From Bacteroidota bacterium (GTDB taxonomy: Bacteria > Bacteroidota > Bacteroidia > Bacteroidales > UBA1402), in the NCBI GenBank assembly GCA_030706285.1, contig JAUZOU010000123.1:1-8140 (forward strand): DNA of 8,140 nt. Reading direction: 5' to 3'. The notes beneath the pieces are model-generated. The model did not search any database. It was not told where the DNA came from and worked only from the letters and a program-made list of their open reading frames with translations. Positions 6,563 through 8,140 of this stretch are shown piece by piece; the first letter of the stretch is position 1, and each line of letters opens with the position of its first letter. The translations under genes were made by a program, and so were the position numbers.

Positions 6563-8140
6563 ATGAAAGCTATTACAGGTACAATATTGCTGTTATTCAT
6601 GGTTGGGAACGTCTTTGGCCAGACTGTTATGACCAATAAACCCACCTATAAAGCAGGAGAATCGATCACGGTCAATTTTACAGGAGCGACTTATCCAAAA
6701 GACTGGGTCGGTTTATATGCTGTAGGCTCGACGCCAGGTTCGGCTTCACCGTCTATCGATTGGCAGTATGTAGATGGAACCAGAAACGGATCAACTTTAG
6801 TTACCAATGGATCGATTGTGTTTCAGAATGGATTAAGTTCAGAAGGAAACTACAAAGTTTGCTTTCTATCCGACGATGGCTATACGATCATGAAAACAGC
6901 AAATTTCAATGTCTCCAATGCCGAAGCACTCGCAGCTTTTAATGCAAGCCCTACGTTTATTGCACCTGGTGGAACCGTCAATTTTTCCGATCAGTCAACC
7001 AATTCGCCTACATCGTGGTTATGGTCGTTCCCTGGAGGAACGCCATCGACCAGTACAGAAAAGAATCCAACTGTTACATACAGCGTAGAGGGTAATTACG
7101 ATGTCTCTCTAAGTGCAACCGGTACCTCAGGCACGCTTCAGTTAACTAGAACAGGATATATTAAGGTCTCTAGCCAACCTGTATCAGCGAAATTGAAAGT
7201 GATGCAGTTTAATATTTGGTCGGAAGGTACTTCTGTTCCGAATGGGCTGACCTATATCCGGGATATAATCAACTCAGTAAATCCGGATCTGGTTTGTTTC
7301 TCTGAAGTGAAAAATTACTCGGGTGATTGGACGACAAAAATCATAACTGAACTAGCTGCTTTAGGAAAAACCTATTACAGAGGCTATGTGGCCGGATCAG
7401 ATGTGTCGCTTATCAGTAAATATCCGATCACTTCATCAGGACCGGTCATAGGTGGGGCAACTGTACCATATGTTATAACGATTGACGGTGCTTCCATTGT
7501 TGTTTGTCCTTCTCATTTGGATTACACGTATTACGCTACCTATTTGCCTCGTGGATATGCTTGCGGAGGTTCCGGTAAATATGCAGGCTGGAATGCTTTT
7601 TCTCCATTTTTGCCGGAAACCAATGTGTCGGAAATTGAGGCTCAAAATTTAGCCTCGAATAGAGACGAACAGATTGGAGCGTTTATTAGCTATATGAAGA
7701 ATGAGACGCGTCCAGTGCTTTTATTAGGCGATTTTAATGAACCCTCGTGCTTGGACTGGACTGCCAAACAAGCAAGTCTGTATGATCACAATGGCGTCGT
7801 TTACGAGTGGTCTACAACGCTTTCGCTCAAAAATAACGGATTCGTTGATGCTTATCGTCAGGTTTATCCTGATGAAGTAGAAAACCCGGGTATCACCTGG
7901 CCTGCCGTTGCAACAGGAGTAGGAAGTACCTCGTGGGCACCGCTTAGCGACGAAAGAGACCGAATTGATTATATTTTCTATAAAGGTGAAGGCGTCGTGG
8001 CTACTGAAGCTTCGATTGTTGGACCAAAAGGGTGCTATGTAAAAAGTGCTTCGACGACCGATGGAAATGGTAATGATCTTTTCGAAGCATCTACCATGCC
8101 CTGGCCCTCTGATCACAAAGCTGTAACAGCCACTATTAAC
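6563..8140 (+). CDS. Secreted PKD-domain endonuclease/exonuclease/phosphatase (EEP) family protein, 3' end beyond the window
   Basis: The frame is open from ATG 6563 to the last base, giving 526 codons without a stop. Residues 1-19 form a signal peptide ending NVFG before Gln20; there is no lipobox cysteine, so it is exported but probably not lipidated. Residues 21-118 form a beta-sandwich-like domain with DWVGLY (47-52). Residues 126-202 are a PKD domain (SWLWSFPGG, then YSVEGNYDVSLSATG). From about 211 comes an EEP metal-dependent phosphoesterase fold with every expected active-site motif: MQFNIW (Asn217), CFSEVK (Glu248), PSHLDY (His318), GDFNEPS (Asp390, Asn392), RDRIDYIFY (Asp466, Asp469) and SDHKAV (Asp517, His518). 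The last motif usually lies near the domain end, so little of the domain is missing; a further C-terminal module cannot be excluded. It follows copy 2 by 39 bases. The family includes DNases, sphingomyelinases and inositol phosphatases; the substrate here is unknown. Confidence 0.93.
   Translation, partial: MKAITGTILLLFMVGNVFGQTVMTNKPTYKAGESITVNFTGATYPKDWVGLYAVGSTPGSASPSIDWQYVDGTRNGSTLVTNGSIVFQNGLSSEGNYKVCFLSDDGYTIMKTANFNVSNAEALAAFNASPTFIAPGGTVNFSDQSTNSPTSWLWSFPGGTPSTSTEKNPTVTYSVEGNYDVSLSATGTSGTLQLTRTGYIKVSSQPVSAKLKVMQFNIWSEGTSVPNGLTYIRDIINSVNPDLVCFSEVKNYSGDWTTKIITELAALGKTYYRGYVAGSDVSLISKYPITSSGPVIGGATVPYVITIDGASIVVCPSHLDYTYYATYLPRGYACGGSGKYAGWNAFSPFLPETNVSEIEAQNLASNRDEQIGAFISYMKNETRPVLLLGDFNEPSCLDWTAKQASLYDHNGVVYEWSTTLSLKNNGFVDAYRQVYPDEVENPGITWPAVATGVGSTSWAPLSDERDRIDYIFYKGEGVVATEASIVGPKGCYVKSASTTDGNGNDLFEASTMPWPSDHKAVTATIN

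Noticed and set aside
6760..6942. Small + strand open frame of 60 codons
   Set aside because: It lies out of frame inside the N-terminal domain of the EEP protein, whose own frame is continuous from 6563.
7724..8116. Minus-strand open frame of 130 codons
   Set aside because: It lies opposite the EEP catalytic motifs GDFNEPS, RDRIDY and SDH, which are clearly coding on the + strand; its translation resembles no family I know.

Overview
The window looks like part of a Sus-like nutrient-uptake operon from a member of the Bacteroidota, probably Bacteroidales. The evidence is the SusC/SusD pair, the run of surface-type lipoproteins with DUF4959/DUF5126/DUF5000 and DUF4998 architectures, the AT-rich gene starts without a clear Shine-Dalgarno, and the moderately low GC content. 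The genus cannot be fixed from the sequence. Family names are assigned from remembered signature sequences, not from a search.

All genes are on the + strand with short gaps. 1-504 is the 3' end of a SusC-type TonB-dependent receptor. 517-2520 is a complete 667-residue SusD/RagB lipoprotein. 2550-3746 is a 398-residue DUF4959-DUF5126-DUF5000 lipoprotein. 3785-5140 is a DUF4998-type lipoprotein of 451 residues, using the internal ATG start. 5141-5257 is the only sizeable intergenic gap and holds a strong inverted repeat. 5258-6523 is a second DUF4959-DUF5126-DUF5000 lipoprotein, about 82% identical by eye to the first. 6563-8140 is a secreted protein with an N-terminal beta-sandwich domain, a PKD domain and an endonuclease/exonuclease/phosphatase (EEP) catalytic domain; it is still open at the window edge.

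Inferred cooperation: SusC and SusD form the outer-membrane import pair, and the three accessory lipoproteins probably sit on the cell surface as ligand-binding proteins. The EEP protein is the only recognisable enzyme here. It would hydrolyse a phosphoester or phosphodiester, which hints at a phosphorylated substrate (phospholipid or GPI-like, phosphoglycan or nucleic acid) rather than a plain polysaccharide. Other enzymes or regulators may lie outside the window.

The most unusual features are the duplicated lipoprotein gene flanking the DUF4998 gene, with its changes clustered in two probable ligand loops, and the apparently rebuilt 5' end of the second copy. I saw no RNA genes, CRISPR arrays, insertion sequences or transposases, and no broken genes. 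I did not find a well-supported promoter.
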